From the NCBI RefSeq assembly GCF_003268675.1, contig NZ_CP029378.1, forward strand, positions 186,001-250,000: a DNA stretch of 64,000 bases. Reading direction: 5' to 3'. Made by a program: the position numbers and the translations under genes. Shown here piece by piece: positions 1-8,320 of this stretch. The notes under the pieces are model-generated. The model ran no database searches. It was not told the DNA's origin and worked only from the letters and a program-made list of their open reading frames with translations. This DNA is from Streptomyces bacillaris (GTDB lineage: Bacteria > Actinomycetota > Actinomycetes > Streptomycetales > Streptomycetaceae). Position 1 is the stretch's first letter. Every line of letters starts with the position of its first letter.

Positions 1-98
1 ACTCGACGCGTTCACCTAGCGGAGAAGGACAGGGGTGACAGTGGAAGCGCTCCCATCTTCCGGAGGAACCGGCGATCACCCACACGCCCCCGCCACCC

Positions 99-141
99 CC
101 GGCGGGCGGCGGGCCGAGCTGGCCGACTCGCCGCCCGCCGG
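99..141. terminator. GC-rich hairpin after the WGR gene
   Basis: Thirteen-base arms (99-111 and 129-141) pair perfectly around a 17-base loop. It lies just beyond the stop of the minus-strand WGR gene and probably ends that transcript, and possibly also a plus-strand gene that ended left of the window. No U-tract is visible, as is usual in Streptomyces. Confidence 0.5.
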
Positions 142-144
142 TTC

Positions 145-1602
145 TCACTGCAGCCGCCGGATGTCACCCCGGACCCGGTAGAAGCCGCCGGCAGCCGCGT
201 GCAGGGCGTCCACGACGTACCGCGCGCCGGGCTCGCGTATCGCACGGGGGAACTGGACGTTCCAGGAGGTGTCGTAGCCGCCGGAGACGACGTGCACCCG
301 GAGCCGGCCGCCACCGTCCTGGACGCACTCGACGACGACCGACCCGGCGGGGGCCTGGGCGACGGTGGTGACCGCGGTGGCGGCCGTGGCGGGGGCGTAC
401 GTCGGCAGGGCGGCGGCCAGCTTCACATCGCGCGGCGCCGGGACCGTGCCCTGCTGGGCGTCCGCGATGGCCGTCTCGCTCGCGTCCACGCAGACCAGCG
501 AGCCGTCCGTCGTCACCAGGTAGAGGCGGCCGTCCCGGTACTGCATGGACAGCGCGGAGCCGCCGCCCGTGCCGAGCTTCCAGAGGCGGGTGCCGTCCCG
601 GTCGAAGCAGTAGACGGACGAGGAGGCGTCGCCCGCGAAGACGAACCGGCCGCCGGGCGAGGTGGCGCAGGAGTAGACCGCGCTGTCGCAGGCGTACGTG
701 GCCTCGATGGCGCCGGTCGCCTTGGCCAGCCGCTGGACCGCCCTGTGCGCCGTGCCCGCGTACACCGCGTCGTCCTCCTGCCAGCCGAAGAGGACCCCGC
801 CGCGGGTGGCCGTGTGCCACAGCTCGCCGCCGCCGTCGGGGGCGTAGGCGGTGACCCCGCGGTGGTGGCCGTGGTAGACCGCCCGGTCGTCGGCGCGGAC
901 CATCCAGGCGTGCTCGCCCTGGCTGCGGCGCGCCCACTGGTGCTCGTCCTCGTGGTCGATGACGGTCAGCCGGCCGTCGCGGTCCGAGACGTTGAGCAGG
1001 CCCTCGTGGATGTCGAGCCAGAAGATGTCGACGTCCGCCGCGATGTCGTAGGCCGCGAACGGCAGCTTGGAGGAGAGGTCGTAGACCCGGCCGTCGTCAC
1101 AGCCCGCGTAGATCCAGAAGTCGTCGGCGACCAGGCACTTCACCCCGTCCGGCAGGCTGAAGCGGGCGAGGACGCCGCCGTCGTGGTCCAGGGTGTAGAC
1201 GTCGCCCGCCTGGTTGCCCACCCAGCACTGCTCGTCGTCGACGTGGATGCCGAACGTCGAGGAGCCCGTACGGAAGCGCCAGAGCACGGGGGCGACGGCG
1301 CGTGCGGTGGAGGGGGCGGAGGTCACCTGGCGGCGGGTCACGGCCCGCGGCGCGCGCTGGCCCTGGATGGCCGGGGCGTACCCCTTGCGGACCTTCTCCC
1401 CCACCTTCTTCGCCGCCGCGGCCTGGGCCTTGGCGACCGTGGCGAACGTCGATGTCTGGGTCTGCCCGCCCGCGCCGATCCGCCCGTAACGCACCGTCAC
1501 GACGAGGCCGTCGACGGTCACCTCGTAGAACTTGTGCGCACCGGCGCCTTCCTGTGACAGCTCCAGATACGTCGTCGTCGGCACGGTGGACGCGGCAGAC
1601 AT
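145..1602 (-). CDS. WGR domain protein with C-terminal beta-propeller
   Basis: 485 residues. The N-terminal ~90 residues form a WGR domain, a nucleic-acid-binding fold best known from PARP-type proteins; the signature is YGRIG rather than WGRIG, near residue 38. After a basic linker, residues ~110-400 hold repeats of the PQQ/WD40-like beta-propeller kind (W..D.H....LL, VYCFDRDG, LVCVDAS), followed by a small C-terminal beta-rich segment. No signal peptide, so it is cytoplasmic. The pairing suggests a nucleic-acid-responsive scaffold, but the substrate is unknown. It stands alone, with its ATG preceded by a GA-rich stretch and a hairpin after its stop. Confidence 0.8.
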   Translation of the reverse strand: MSAASTVPTTTYLELSQEGAGAHKFYEVTVDGLVVTVRYGRIGAGGQTQTSTFATVAKAQAAAAKKVGEKVRKGYAPAIQGQRAPRAVTRRQVTSAPSTARAVAPVLWRFRTGSSTFGIHVDDEQCWVGNQAGDVYTLDHDGGVLARFSLPDGVKCLVADDFWIYAGCDDGRVYDLSSKLPFAAYDIAADVDIFWLDIHEGLLNVSDRDGRLTVIDHEDEHQWARRSQGEHAWMVRADDRAVYHGHHRGVTAYAPDGGGELWHTATRGGVLFGWQEDDAVYAGTAHRAVQRLAKATGAIEATYACDSAVYSCATSPGGRFVFAGDASSSVYCFDRDGTRLWKLGTGGGSALSMQYRDGRLYLVTTDGSLVCVDASETAIADAQQGTVPAPRDVKLAAALPTYAPATAATAVTTVAQAPAGSVVVECVQDGGGRLRVHVVSGGYDTSWNVQFPRAIREPGARYVVDALHAAAGGFYRVRGDIRRLQ

Positions 1603-1716
1603 GGCAGACCCCTCCCCAGGGCGGACCCGCGGCCGTTCCGGCGGGTCTCACTGCACACACCGTAAGGGCGGCCACTGACAACCGGCCGTCGGCTCCGGGG
1701 CTCCTCTCCGGGCGGG

Positions 1717-1872
1717 CTACCAGTAGTGGCGCCGTCCGCCCACCGCGCGGCCCGTCGCGCCCAGGACCCAGAGCACCAGGCCGATGGCCACGAGAATGAT
1801 GCCGATGGTCCAGAGGACGGAAATTCCGGCCACCAGACCGATCACCAGCAGAATCACACCGAGGACAATCAT
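1717..1872 (-). CDS. Small membrane protein, DUF6131-like
   Basis: 51 residues starting MIVLGVILLVIGLVAG. Two hydrophobic helices fill most of the protein (about 2-18 and 21-40), followed by a short basic tail rich in Gly and Arg. This is the shape of the small DUF6131-type membrane proteins common in Streptomyces. The start at 1872 is chosen because the longer reading from 1917 adds a polar stretch before the first helix. Function is unknown; it is divergent from the SRPBCC gene next door and may respond to envelope stress. Confidence 0.6.
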   Translation of the reverse strand: MIVLGVILLVIGLVAGISVLWTIGIILVAIGLVLWVLGATGRAVGGRRHYW

Positions 1873-2010
1873 GGAGTCCTCCCAACAATGGGGGCTGCTT
1901 TCGAGTATGCGCCTCATAGGGACTTTCCGTCGCCCGGCCCCGCGTGGGCCGGGGGAACGCGGGTACCAGACAGCGCGACCCGCACCCTAGGAAAGGCAAG
2001 GTGGTCGTGC

Positions 2011-2454
2011 ATGTCCTCCTCCATCGTCGAGACCGTCGACATCAAGGCTCCGGTCGCCGTCACCTGGGCGCTGTGGAGCGATGTCACCCGGTGGCCGAAG
2101 TTCCTGAGCCACGTCCAGCGGGTCGATCGGCTGGACGAGCGGCGTTTCGCCTGGCAGCTGTCGCTGCCCGGGGCGGAGAAGTCGTTCGTGGCGGAGCTGA
2201 CGGAGGTCGTGCCGGAGAACCGCATCGCCTGGAGGACCACCGAGGGGGTCCACCATGCCGGGGTGGTCACCTTCCACCGGCTCGACGACTCCTCCAGCCG
2301 GGTCGCGCTCCAGATCGAATACGACCCGCAGGGGTTCGTGGAGCGCCTGGGCGCACTCACCAATCTCGATGCGACGCTCGCCAACTACGATCTCGGTGAA
2401 TTCCAGAAACTGGCCGAGGTGACGGCGGCCGGGCGCATTTCGGAAATCCGCTGA
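2011..2454 (+). CDS. SRPBCC family protein (polyketide cyclase/dehydrase-like)
   Basis: 147 residues with the START/SRPBCC fold signature: an N-terminal strand (VETVDIKAPVAVTWALWSD), the W.KFL.HV segment, and a C-terminal helix (LGEFQKLAEVTAAGR). These proteins bind hydrophobic ligands in a deep cavity; many Streptomyces members are stand-alone and have no assigned ligand. The ATG at 2011 is preferred because the fold begins there; the 95 codons upstream in the same frame read through the promoter of the divergent small membrane protein gene. A strong hairpin follows. Confidence 0.75.
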   Translation: MSSSIVETVDIKAPVAVTWALWSDVTRWPKFLSHVQRVDRLDERRFAWQLSLPGAEKSFVAELTEVVPENRIAWRTTEGVHHAGVVTFHRLDDSSSRVALQIEYDPQGFVERLGALTNLDATLANYDLGEFQKLAEVTAAGRISEIR

Positions 2455-2502
2455 TCCGTCGGTCCGTGCGCGCCCGCGGATCGGAGCGCGTGTGCGGACC
2501 GC

Positions 2503-2540
2503 CCGGGGCCCCACCGGTTCACCGACCGGTGGGGCCCCGG
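2503..2540. terminator. Bidirectional terminator hairpin
   Basis: Sixteen-base perfect arms (2503-2518 and 2525-2540) around a six-base loop, sitting between the convergent SRPBCC and ferredoxin-reductase genes. It can serve both strands. Confidence 0.75.
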
Positions 2541-2562
2541 CGCCGTTCCGGCCGCGGGCCGG

Positions 2563-4214
2563 TCAGCGCGGCGTCTTCCAGCGGCGGCGGCCCTTCGCCG
2601 CCGCGACCAGGGCGGGGACCGTGCCGAGCTTGACGCGCGGGCGGCCGTGCTCGCGGCCGCGGGCCACCTCCGCCCGGTCGATGGCGGCCAGCCCCCGGGC
2701 GTCCACGACGTTCCGGCCCCGGCTGCGGGCCAAGCGGCGGAAGGCCGAGGACGGGTGGGCCGGGGAGGCGAGGGCGCCCGCCGTGGCGTCGGCCAGCAGC
2801 GTGCCCACGGTCTCGGCCGCGCAGGTGCGGTTGGCGCCGATGCCGCCCGAGGGGCCGCGCTTGATCCAGCCGACGACGTACGTCCCCGTCATGCCGCTCA
2901 CCCGGCCGCCCTCGTGCGGGACGGTCCCGGACGCCTCGTCGAAGGGCAGGCCCGGCACGGCCACGCCCCGATAGCCGATCGCCCGCAGCAGCAGCCCCGC
3001 CGGGATCTCCCGCTCGGGCCCGTCCCCCGTCACGCGTACGGCCGTGACGGCGTCCTCCCCCACCGCCGCCACCGGGGCGGAGTGGAAGCGGAAGACGATC
3101 CGCCGCCCCGGTGCGGGCGGCCGCGACCAGTCCACGGCCCTGCGCTCCACGTCCTGGAGGAGCGCCGCCTTCGTGCCCGGGGCCGCCCCGTCGATCGCGG
3201 GGCCGGTCCTGGGGTCGTGGTCGTCGACGACGAGGCCGACGCCCGGCAGGTGTTTGAGGGCGAGCAGTTCGGAGACGGTGCACGCCGCGTCCTCGGGGCC
3301 GCGCCGCCCCAGCAGCACCACCTCGCGCACCCGGGACCCCCGCAGCGCCGCCAGCGCGTGGTCGGCGATGTCGGTGGCGGCCAGCGCCTCCGGGGCGGAG
3401 ACGAGGATGCGTGCGACGTCGAGGGCGACGTTGCCGTTGCCGACGACGACCACGCGCTCGGCGTCCAGGGACACCGACTCGGGTGCCACCTCGGGGTGGG
3501 CGTTGTACCAGGCGACGAACGAGGTGGCGGAGGCGGAGCCGGGCAACTCCTCGCCGGGGATGCCGAGTCTGCGGTCGGTGGAGGCGCCGACCGCGTAGAT
3601 CACCGCGTCGTGGTGGGCGGCCAGTTCCTGGGCGGTGATGTCCTTGCCGACCTCGACGCCCAGGTGCATCCGTACCCGGGGTGGGAGTGGAACCGGGCGA
3701 AGGTCTCACCGACCTTCTTCGTGGCGGGGTGGTCGGGCGCCACGCCGTAACGGACGAGGCCGCCCGCCACCGGCAGCCGGTCGACGAGGGTGACCTCGGC
3801 GTTGGTGTGCAGGAGCAGGTCCTCGGCGGCGTACATGCCGGCCGGTCCGGTGCCGACGACCGCGACCCGGATCGGGGCGAAGTCGGCGGGCAGGCTGCGC
3901 TCGAAGGTGGGCTCGCCCCAGGCGTGGAAGTTCGGCCCGGCGGGGGCGGGTTCGGGCTTCCGGTCCGCGTAGTACGCCGCGTTGATGGCGGCGTACCCCT
4001 TCTGCGCCCCGAAGAGGCTGTCCACCGGGAAGATCGCGTCGACCGGGCAGGCGTCGGCGCATGCTCCGCAGTCGATGCAGGTCTGCGGGTCGACGTAGAG
4101 CATCTCCGTGGACCCGAACGCCCGCTCCTCCGGGGTGGGATGGATGCAGTTGACGGGGCAGACGGCGACGCAGGTGGCATCGGAGCAGCAGGTCTGGGTG
4201 ATGGCGTAGGTCAT
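2563..4214 (-). pseudogene. Ferredoxin fused to FAD ferredoxin-NADP reductase, frameshifted
   Basis: Read across one frameshift this is a ~550-residue FprB-type protein. The N-terminus is a two-cluster ferredoxin (CCSDATCVAVCPVNC, then CIDCGACADACPVD). From ~residue 112 comes a glutathione-reductase-fold flavoprotein with an FAD site (VAVVGTGPAGMYAAE), the RYGVAPDHP motif, an NADPH site (VVVVGNGNVALDVARIL) and the C-terminal GWIKRGPSGGIG motif. The frame breaks at the four-G run at 3678-3681: adding one base restores HSHPRVRMHLGVEV, exactly as the family reads. Both halves are otherwise intact, so this may be a sequencing error or a very recent mutation. It follows the AurF-like gene by 55 bp and is probably its electron donor. 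Confidence 0.85.
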
Positions 4215-4269
4215 CTCGTCGTCTCGGGTCGTGGTGAGGGAGCGGATCGGCCGGAGGCCTGCGGCCGGG

Positions 4270-5202
4270 TCAGATCAGCGAGGCGCGCTTGTAGAAGAAG
4301 AGCGCGGGCTTCGTCAGCAGCCGGGCCGAGGCCAGGAACTCCATCAGCCCCGAACAGCTGGACCGCATCAGCGACTTGTGGTGCTCGTTCACCCGGGCCT
4401 CGGCGCGGGCCCGGGCGGGGTCGAGTCCGGCGTTGGCGTAGACGTCCCGGTTCACCATGCTGGTGACGATGTAGTACGAGGCGATCGCCACGACGATCGC
4501 GTTGAACTGCCGCCGTACCGCGCCCGCGTCCCGCAGCCGCTTGCGGGTCTCGTCGCGGGCGAACTTCATGTGCCGCGACTCCTCGACGACATGGATGTTG
4601 TTGATGGTGCGGACGAAGGGCGCGACCCGCTCGTCGCGCATCCAGTCGCGCTGCATCACGTCGAGGACCTCCTCGGCCACGAGGATGGCCGCGTAGGCCG
4701 CCTCACCGAAGGCGAGGGTCTTGAAGGCGCGTCCCAGCTCCACCACGGGGCGGCGCGGCCGGTAGGCGGGGGCGCCGAGCTTGGCCGCGCCCCGGGCGAA
4801 CATGATCGAGTGGCGGCACTCGTCGGCTATCTCGGTCAGCGCCCACTGGAACCGGGGGTCGGTGGGGTCCTGGGCGTACATGTCGCGCAGCACCATCTGC
4901 TGGAGGATCATCTCGAACCAGATGCCGGTGCTGGCGACGGAGGCGGCTTCCTGGCGGGTGAGCGCCTTGCGCTGGGCGTCGGTCAGCTCGTTCCAGTACG
5001 CGGTGCCGTAGAGGGTGGACCACTCGGGGCTGGCGCCGTGGTGGTCCGGGTCGAGCGGGGTCTCCCAGTCGACCTCGGTGGTGGGGTCGTACGAGAGTTT
5101 GGCGGCCGAGTCGAGCAGACGCCGGGCGACGTCCTGCTCCGCGAGCGGGTCCCGGCCCCGGTCCTGCTCCTGGTTCTCCGGCCGAACGGTGCTGCTTGAC
5201 AT
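4270..5202 (-). CDS. AurF-like diiron oxygenase
   Basis: 310 residues of the AurF (p-aminobenzoate N-oxygenase) family: a ferritin-like four-helix bundle carrying a di-iron centre that needs electrons from a ferredoxin or flavodoxin system. Iron-ligand motifs are visible as ECRHSIMFARG (~residues 137-147), the helix with LVAEEVLDVM (~180) and VEESRHMKFARDE (~208-220). The ATG at 5202 has a good AAGGAG ribosome site. The next gene is a ferredoxin/ferredoxin-reductase fusion, a natural redox partner. Two tandem palindromes 120-180 bp upstream suggest repression by a TetR- or similar dimeric regulator. Substrate unknown; related actinobacterial proteins include N-oxygenases and fatty-acid-type hydroxylases. 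Confidence 0.8.
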   Translation of the reverse strand: MSSSTVRPENQEQDRGRDPLAEQDVARRLLDSAAKLSYDPTTEVDWETPLDPDHHGASPEWSTLYGTAYWNELTDAQRKALTRQEAASVASTGIWFEMILQQMVLRDMYAQDPTDPRFQWALTEIADECRHSIMFARGAAKLGAPAYRPRRPVVELGRAFKTLAFGEAAYAAILVAEEVLDVMQRDWMRDERVAPFVRTINNIHVVEESRHMKFARDETRKRLRDAGAVRRQFNAIVVAIASYYIVTSMVNRDVYANAGLDPARARAEARVNEHHKSLMRSSCSGLMEFLASARLLTKPALFFYKRASLI

Positions 5203-5323
5203 GGTGCGGCTCCTTGACTCGGGAGGTCGGCCCGGCGCCGCCCGGCCCGTCCCCCATCGCCTGTCCCGTCCGATGGGTTCGACGGCTGCCGGGCGCCGCC
5301 CTGCTGGTCGCTGGCCACGTACC

Positions 5324-5375
5324 GCTTGTTAGACGCGTCGTCTAGCAAGCTTATTAGACGCAAGGTATAGCAAGA
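5324..5375. promoter_or_regulatory. Two tandem 27-bp palindromes, likely repressor operators
   Basis: Palindrome 1 is 5324-5350: arms GCTTGTTAGACG and CGTCTAGCAAGC (11 of 12 paired) around a 3-base spacer. Palindrome 2 is 5349-5375: arms GCTTATTAGACG and GGTATAGCAAGA (weaker), again with a 3-base spacer. They overlap by two bases, so the same half-site occurs four times in fixed phase. This resembles a cooperative double operator for a TetR-like dimer controlling the diiron oxygenase to the left. No regulator gene adjoins it. Confidence 0.7.
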
Positions 5376-5461
5376 GGGGAGTGCAGGCCTAGACCCGTGC
5401 GGCAAATCTGTACGGCCTCTCCACGACCCGGCGCGCCAGGCCTTGTTGGGGACAGCACGGA

Positions 5462-5496
5462 ACCGGCCCGCCTCGGGGGTGCCGAGGCGGGCCGGT
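5462..5496. terminator. Terminator hairpin of the AI-2E-family gene
   Basis: Fifteen-base perfect arms (5462-5476 and 5482-5496) with a five-base loop, downstream of the minus-strand transporter gene. Confidence 0.75.
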
Positions 5497-5564
5497 GAGG
5501 TCGGAACCGTGCATTGAGGGGGCCGGGAGGGCGGGTCGCGCCGCCGCCCCGGCCCCGTACGGTG

Positions 5565-6719
5565 TCAGGCCGGAACAGGGGCGTCGGCGTCCGGCCCGCC
5601 CGGAGCGGGTCCTTGCCCGGGCTCCGGCGTCCGGTCGAGCTGCTCCGGCCCCTCCCCCGGGTCGCTGAGCTGCTCGCGCAGGTAGTTCCAGATCACGGCG
5701 AGCAGCGCCGCCACCGGGACCGCGAGCAGGCTGCCCACCACCCCGGCCAGGCTGCCGCCGAGCGTCACCGCAAGCAGGACCACCGCGGCGTGCAGTCCGA
5801 GACCCCGGCTCTGGATCATGGGCTGGAAGACATTGCCCTCCAGTTGCTGCACCGCGATGATGATCGCCAGCACGATCAGCGCGTCGGTCAGGCCGTTGGA
5901 GACCAGCGCGATCAGCACCGCGACGAAACCGGCGAAGACCGCGCCGACGATCGGCACGAACGCGGAGACGAAGGTCAGGACCGCCAGCGGGAGCACCAGC
6001 GGCACGTCCAGGATCCAGAGGCCGATGCCGATGAAGACGGCGTCGAGCAGACCGACGAAGGCCTGGGAGCGTACGAACGAGCCGAGCGTGTCCCAGCAGC
6101 GCTCGGCCACGACGGGGACGTCGGTGGCGAGCCGGCCGGGGAGCTGGCGGGCGAGCCACGGGAGGAACCGCGGGCCGTCCTTGAGGAAGAAGAACATCAG
6201 GAAGAGGGCCAGCACGGCGGTGATCAGGCCGCTGAAGACGGTGCTCACCCCGGTGACCGCCGTGGTGACGACGCTGCCGGCGCTGTTCTCGATGCGGTCG
6301 ACCGCGGCGTCGAAGGCGCCCGTGATCTGGGCGTCGCTGATGTTCAGCGGCGGACCGGCGGCCCACTCGCGCAGCCTGCCGATGCCTTCGACGACCCCGT
6401 CGGCGAGCTGGCCGGACTGGGAGGCCACCGGAATCGCGATCAGCGCCAGGATGCCGGTGCCGACGAGGAGGAACGCCACGGTCACCAGGGCCGCCGCCGG
6501 GGCGGGCCGCCAGCCGCGGCGGCGCAGGAAACGGGCGAACGGCCAGGTCAGAGTGGTGAGAAGCAGACCCACTACCAGCGGCCACACCACCGGCCAGGTC
6601 CGGCCCAGCAGCCACAGGGCGACGGCGGCCATCAACAGGACCAGCAGCAGTTCGGCCGAGACGCGGGCCGATCTGCGGAGCGCGGCCGCGGTCTTCTCGG
6701 AACTCAACGTGGCAGACAT
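5565..6719 (-). CDS. AI-2E family transporter (PF01594-type)
   Basis: 384 residues with about eight membrane helices: a cluster at ~22-90, a long extracytoplasmic loop (~95-160), a second cluster from ~165 to 345, then a proline-rich cytoplasmic tail. The signature segments LTFVSAFVPIVGAVFAGFVA and QQLEGNVFQPMIQSRGLGLH are characteristic of this family. Members export autoinducer-2, sodium/proton-coupled solutes or are of unknown role; in Streptomyces no substrate is established. It is a single-gene unit bounded by strong hairpins on both sides. Confidence 0.9.
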   Translation of the reverse strand: MSATLSSEKTAAALRRSARVSAELLLVLLMAAVALWLLGRTWPVVWPLVVGLLLTTLTWPFARFLRRRGWRPAPAAALVTVAFLLVGTGILALIAIPVASQSGQLADGVVEGIGRLREWAAGPPLNISDAQITGAFDAAVDRIENSAGSVVTTAVTGVSTVFSGLITAVLALFLMFFFLKDGPRFLPWLARQLPGRLATDVPVVAERCWDTLGSFVRSQAFVGLLDAVFIGIGLWILDVPLVLPLAVLTFVSAFVPIVGAVFAGFVAVLIALVSNGLTDALIVLAIIIAVQQLEGNVFQPMIQSRGLGLHAAVVLLAVTLGGSLAGVVGSLLAVPVAALLAVIWNYLREQLSDPGEGPEQLDRTPEPGQGPAPGGPDADAPVPA

Positions 6720-6784
6720 GAGGTCACCCTACGAGGGCTCCGCCCGCCGCCCCGCCCGAGGGGAGCGGCGCAGGGCCCGGAACA

Positions 6785-6824
6785 GGTCCGAGGGGCAGCA
6801 CCGTGCGGTGCTGCCCCTCGGACC
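6785..6824. terminator. Perfect 19-bp terminator stem after bL37
   Basis: Arms 6785-6803 and 6806-6824 pair perfectly with a two-base tip. It lies 11 bases beyond the stop of the bL37 gene and isolates it from the transporter gene to the left. Confidence 0.85.
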
Positions 6825-6835
6825 ACGGACCGGCC

Positions 6836-6913
6836 TCAGCTCTGCGGGCGCTTGCCGTGGTTGGCGCCGTTCTTGCGGCGGGCCTTCTTCTTACGACGAC
6901 GCTTCGAGGACAT
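6836..6913 (-). CDS. 50S ribosomal protein bL37
   Basis: A 25-residue protein beginning MSSKRRRKKKARRKN and ending NHGKRPQS. It is extremely basic and matches the small actinobacterial large-subunit protein bL37 first seen in mycobacterial ribosome structures, where it sits in rRNA near the peptidyl-transferase region. The ATG has an ideal AGGAGG ribosome site eight bases upstream. A 19-bp terminator follows at once, so it is transcribed as a tiny monocistronic unit. It is below the size limit of most gene callers. Confidence 0.85.
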   Translation of the reverse strand: MSSKRRRKKKARRKNGANHGKRPQS

Positions 6914-7053
6914 CGAACCCTCCTCTTCCCTCTGCTCGGTGGGGCACATCTGATCCGCCGGACCATGGGGTCCGGAGGTGAGGAGGAGCACTCCTCGCCC
7001 CTACCGTCACAAAGACGGGCCGCGGTCGCAAACCGCCGCCCCGCCGTTCGAGG

Positions 7054-7491
7054 TCACTTGAAGAGGCTCTCGCCGAAGTCCTCCGCGCAACGGTCCTGTT
7101 CGGCCTGGGTGACCGCCTTGTCCACGCAGCTCTCGAAGTCCTTGTACGCGTCGGAGTCGAAGACGGATATGGCGAAGATGAGCACGATGACCGAACCGAT
7201 GAGCCCCAGGACACCGAGGACGAGACCGGCGATCGCCATGCCCTTGCGCGGCGCGCGGCCCTGGCGGGCCCGGAGCGTTCCCAGGATGCCGAAGATCAGC
7301 GCGAGCAGGCCGAAGAGGAATCCTCCGAAGACCGTCCAGAAGAAGAGGCAGGCGATCAGACCCAGCACGAGGGCCGTGACCGCGAACCCGTTGCTGCGGG
7401 CGGGTTCGGGGGCACCGTACGGAGCCCCGTACTGCCCGCCGTACTGCGCCTGGTCCGCGTTCGGCTGCTGAGGGTAACTGGGCATGGACAT
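7054..7491 (-). CDS. DUF4190 membrane protein
   Basis: 145 residues. A Pro/Gln/Tyr-rich cytoplasmic N-terminus (~1-32, with GGQYGAPYGAP) precedes a DUF4190 module of two membrane segments (~36-62 and ~76-100, NGFAVTALVLGLIAC and KGMAIAGLVLGVLGLIG), then a short extracytoplasmic tail with two Cys. The ATG at 7491 (MSMPSYPQ) has AAGGAG upstream; the in-frame extension to 7860 lacks a ribosome site and overlaps the next gene. Function unknown. Two CCATATGC boxes 21 bp apart lie upstream. Confidence 0.75.
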   Translation of the reverse strand: MSMPSYPQQPNADQAQYGGQYGAPYGAPEPARSNGFAVTALVLGLIACLFFWTVFGGFLFGLLALIFGILGTLRARQGRAPRKGMAIAGLVLGVLGLIGSVIVLIFAISVFDSDAYKDFESCVDKAVTQAEQDRCAEDFGESLFK

Positions 7492-7524
7492 CGGATACGA
7501 ACTCCTTACCAAAAGTTGTCCTGT

Positions 7525-7553
7525 CCATATGCCCCAGAAGACCGCCCATATGC
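7525..7553. repeat. Pair of CCATATGC boxes, two helical turns apart
   Basis: CCATATGC occurs at 7525-7532 and again at 7546-7553, exactly 21 bp apart, just upstream of the DUF4190 gene. The CATATG core is itself palindromic, so each could hold one regulator dimer on the same DNA face. Confidence 0.4.
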
Positions 7554-7583
7554 AAATCCGATCTTTGTCCGGAGGGTGTCGGG

Positions 7584-8132
7584 CTACTCCTTGGCGCTCC
7601 TGCGGAACCGGGCCGACAGGTGGTGCTGGAGCGGCTGTCCGACCGCCGCGAGGTCGTGCTCGAAGGTGAGGGTGTCCGCGTCGGTCAGGGTGTAGCGGCG
7701 GCGGGTCGCGTCGACCTGTTTCGCGGTGGGGGTGAGGGCGACTTCGTGGGTGGCGAGGTCGATCGCGCCGTCGGTGGCCCGGCCGACGGCGATCTCGGCG
7801 ACGCCGGTGGGCTGGGTGATCAGCGCCTCCACCCTCCCCTCCGGCTGGAGCCGCCACCATCCGCTCTCGCGGGCCGAGGGCCGCAGGGGGTTCCCGTCCG
7901 CGTCGAGCAGCCAGGCGCGCGACGCGTAGTGGAGGAAGGGGCGGCCGTCATGGCTGAAGGCGATCTCCTGCGCATAGGTGAACTCGCCGTCCAGCGTGGG
8001 ATATCCGCCCCGCCCGCTCCCCCTCCAGGTGCCCAGGAGCCCGAGCACCGGCACGAGCAGGGGGTGCGGTGCCGGTGTGCCGTCGGGCCGGAGGGCGTCG
8101 GGGTAGGGGTGGAGCGGGGCGGGGTCGGACAT
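7584..8132 (-). CDS. Nitrobindin/THAP4-like heme-binding beta-barrel protein
   Basis: 182 residues of the FABP-like nitrobindin family (DUF1794). The motif [13 protein letters not shown] (~34-46) is the family hallmark GxWxGxGxGxYP. The C-terminal HHLSARFRR contains the histidine expected as proximal heme ligand. Bacterial nitrobindins bind ferric heme and isomerise peroxynitrite to nitrate. No signal peptide, so cytoplasmic. Start at ATG 8132. It appears monocistronic. Confidence 0.85.
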   Translation of the reverse strand: MSDPAPLHPYPDALRPDGTPAPHPLLVPVLGLLGTWRGSGRGGYPTLDGEFTYAQEIAFSHDGRPFLHYASRAWLLDADGNPLRPSARESGWWRLQPEGRVEALITQPTGVAEIAVGRATDGAIDLATHEVALTPTAKQVDATRRRYTLTDADTLTFEHDLAAVGQPLQHHLSARFRRSAKE

Positions 8133-8320
8133 GGCGTGTGTGCTCCTGGTCGCTGCCGGTGCTGGTTCCGGCCTGCAGCTTAGGGGGGCTCAGGGCCGGT
8201 GACGCGTCAGCGGGGCGTCCTCCTCCGGGTGGACGACAAGAGGGAGCCGTTGGACGGTGACTTGCGGGTGGGCGACGACGATGAGGGTCCCGATTTCTGG
8301 AGCCTCACCCGCAGAAGGAC

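Larger units (their letters stand above)
5203..5564. other. Gene-free interval with operator and terminator
   Basis: A 362-base stretch with no credible coding sequence. It holds the promoter side of the diiron oxygenase (palindromes at 5324-5375) and the terminator of the AI-2E-family gene (5462-5496). The AT-rich patch 5324-5375 stands out from the GC-rich surroundings. Confidence 0.7.

Noticed and set aside
1..19. Possible 3' end of a plus-strand gene (reads LDAFT then stop)
   Set aside because: Only six codons lie inside the window, too few to support a feature.
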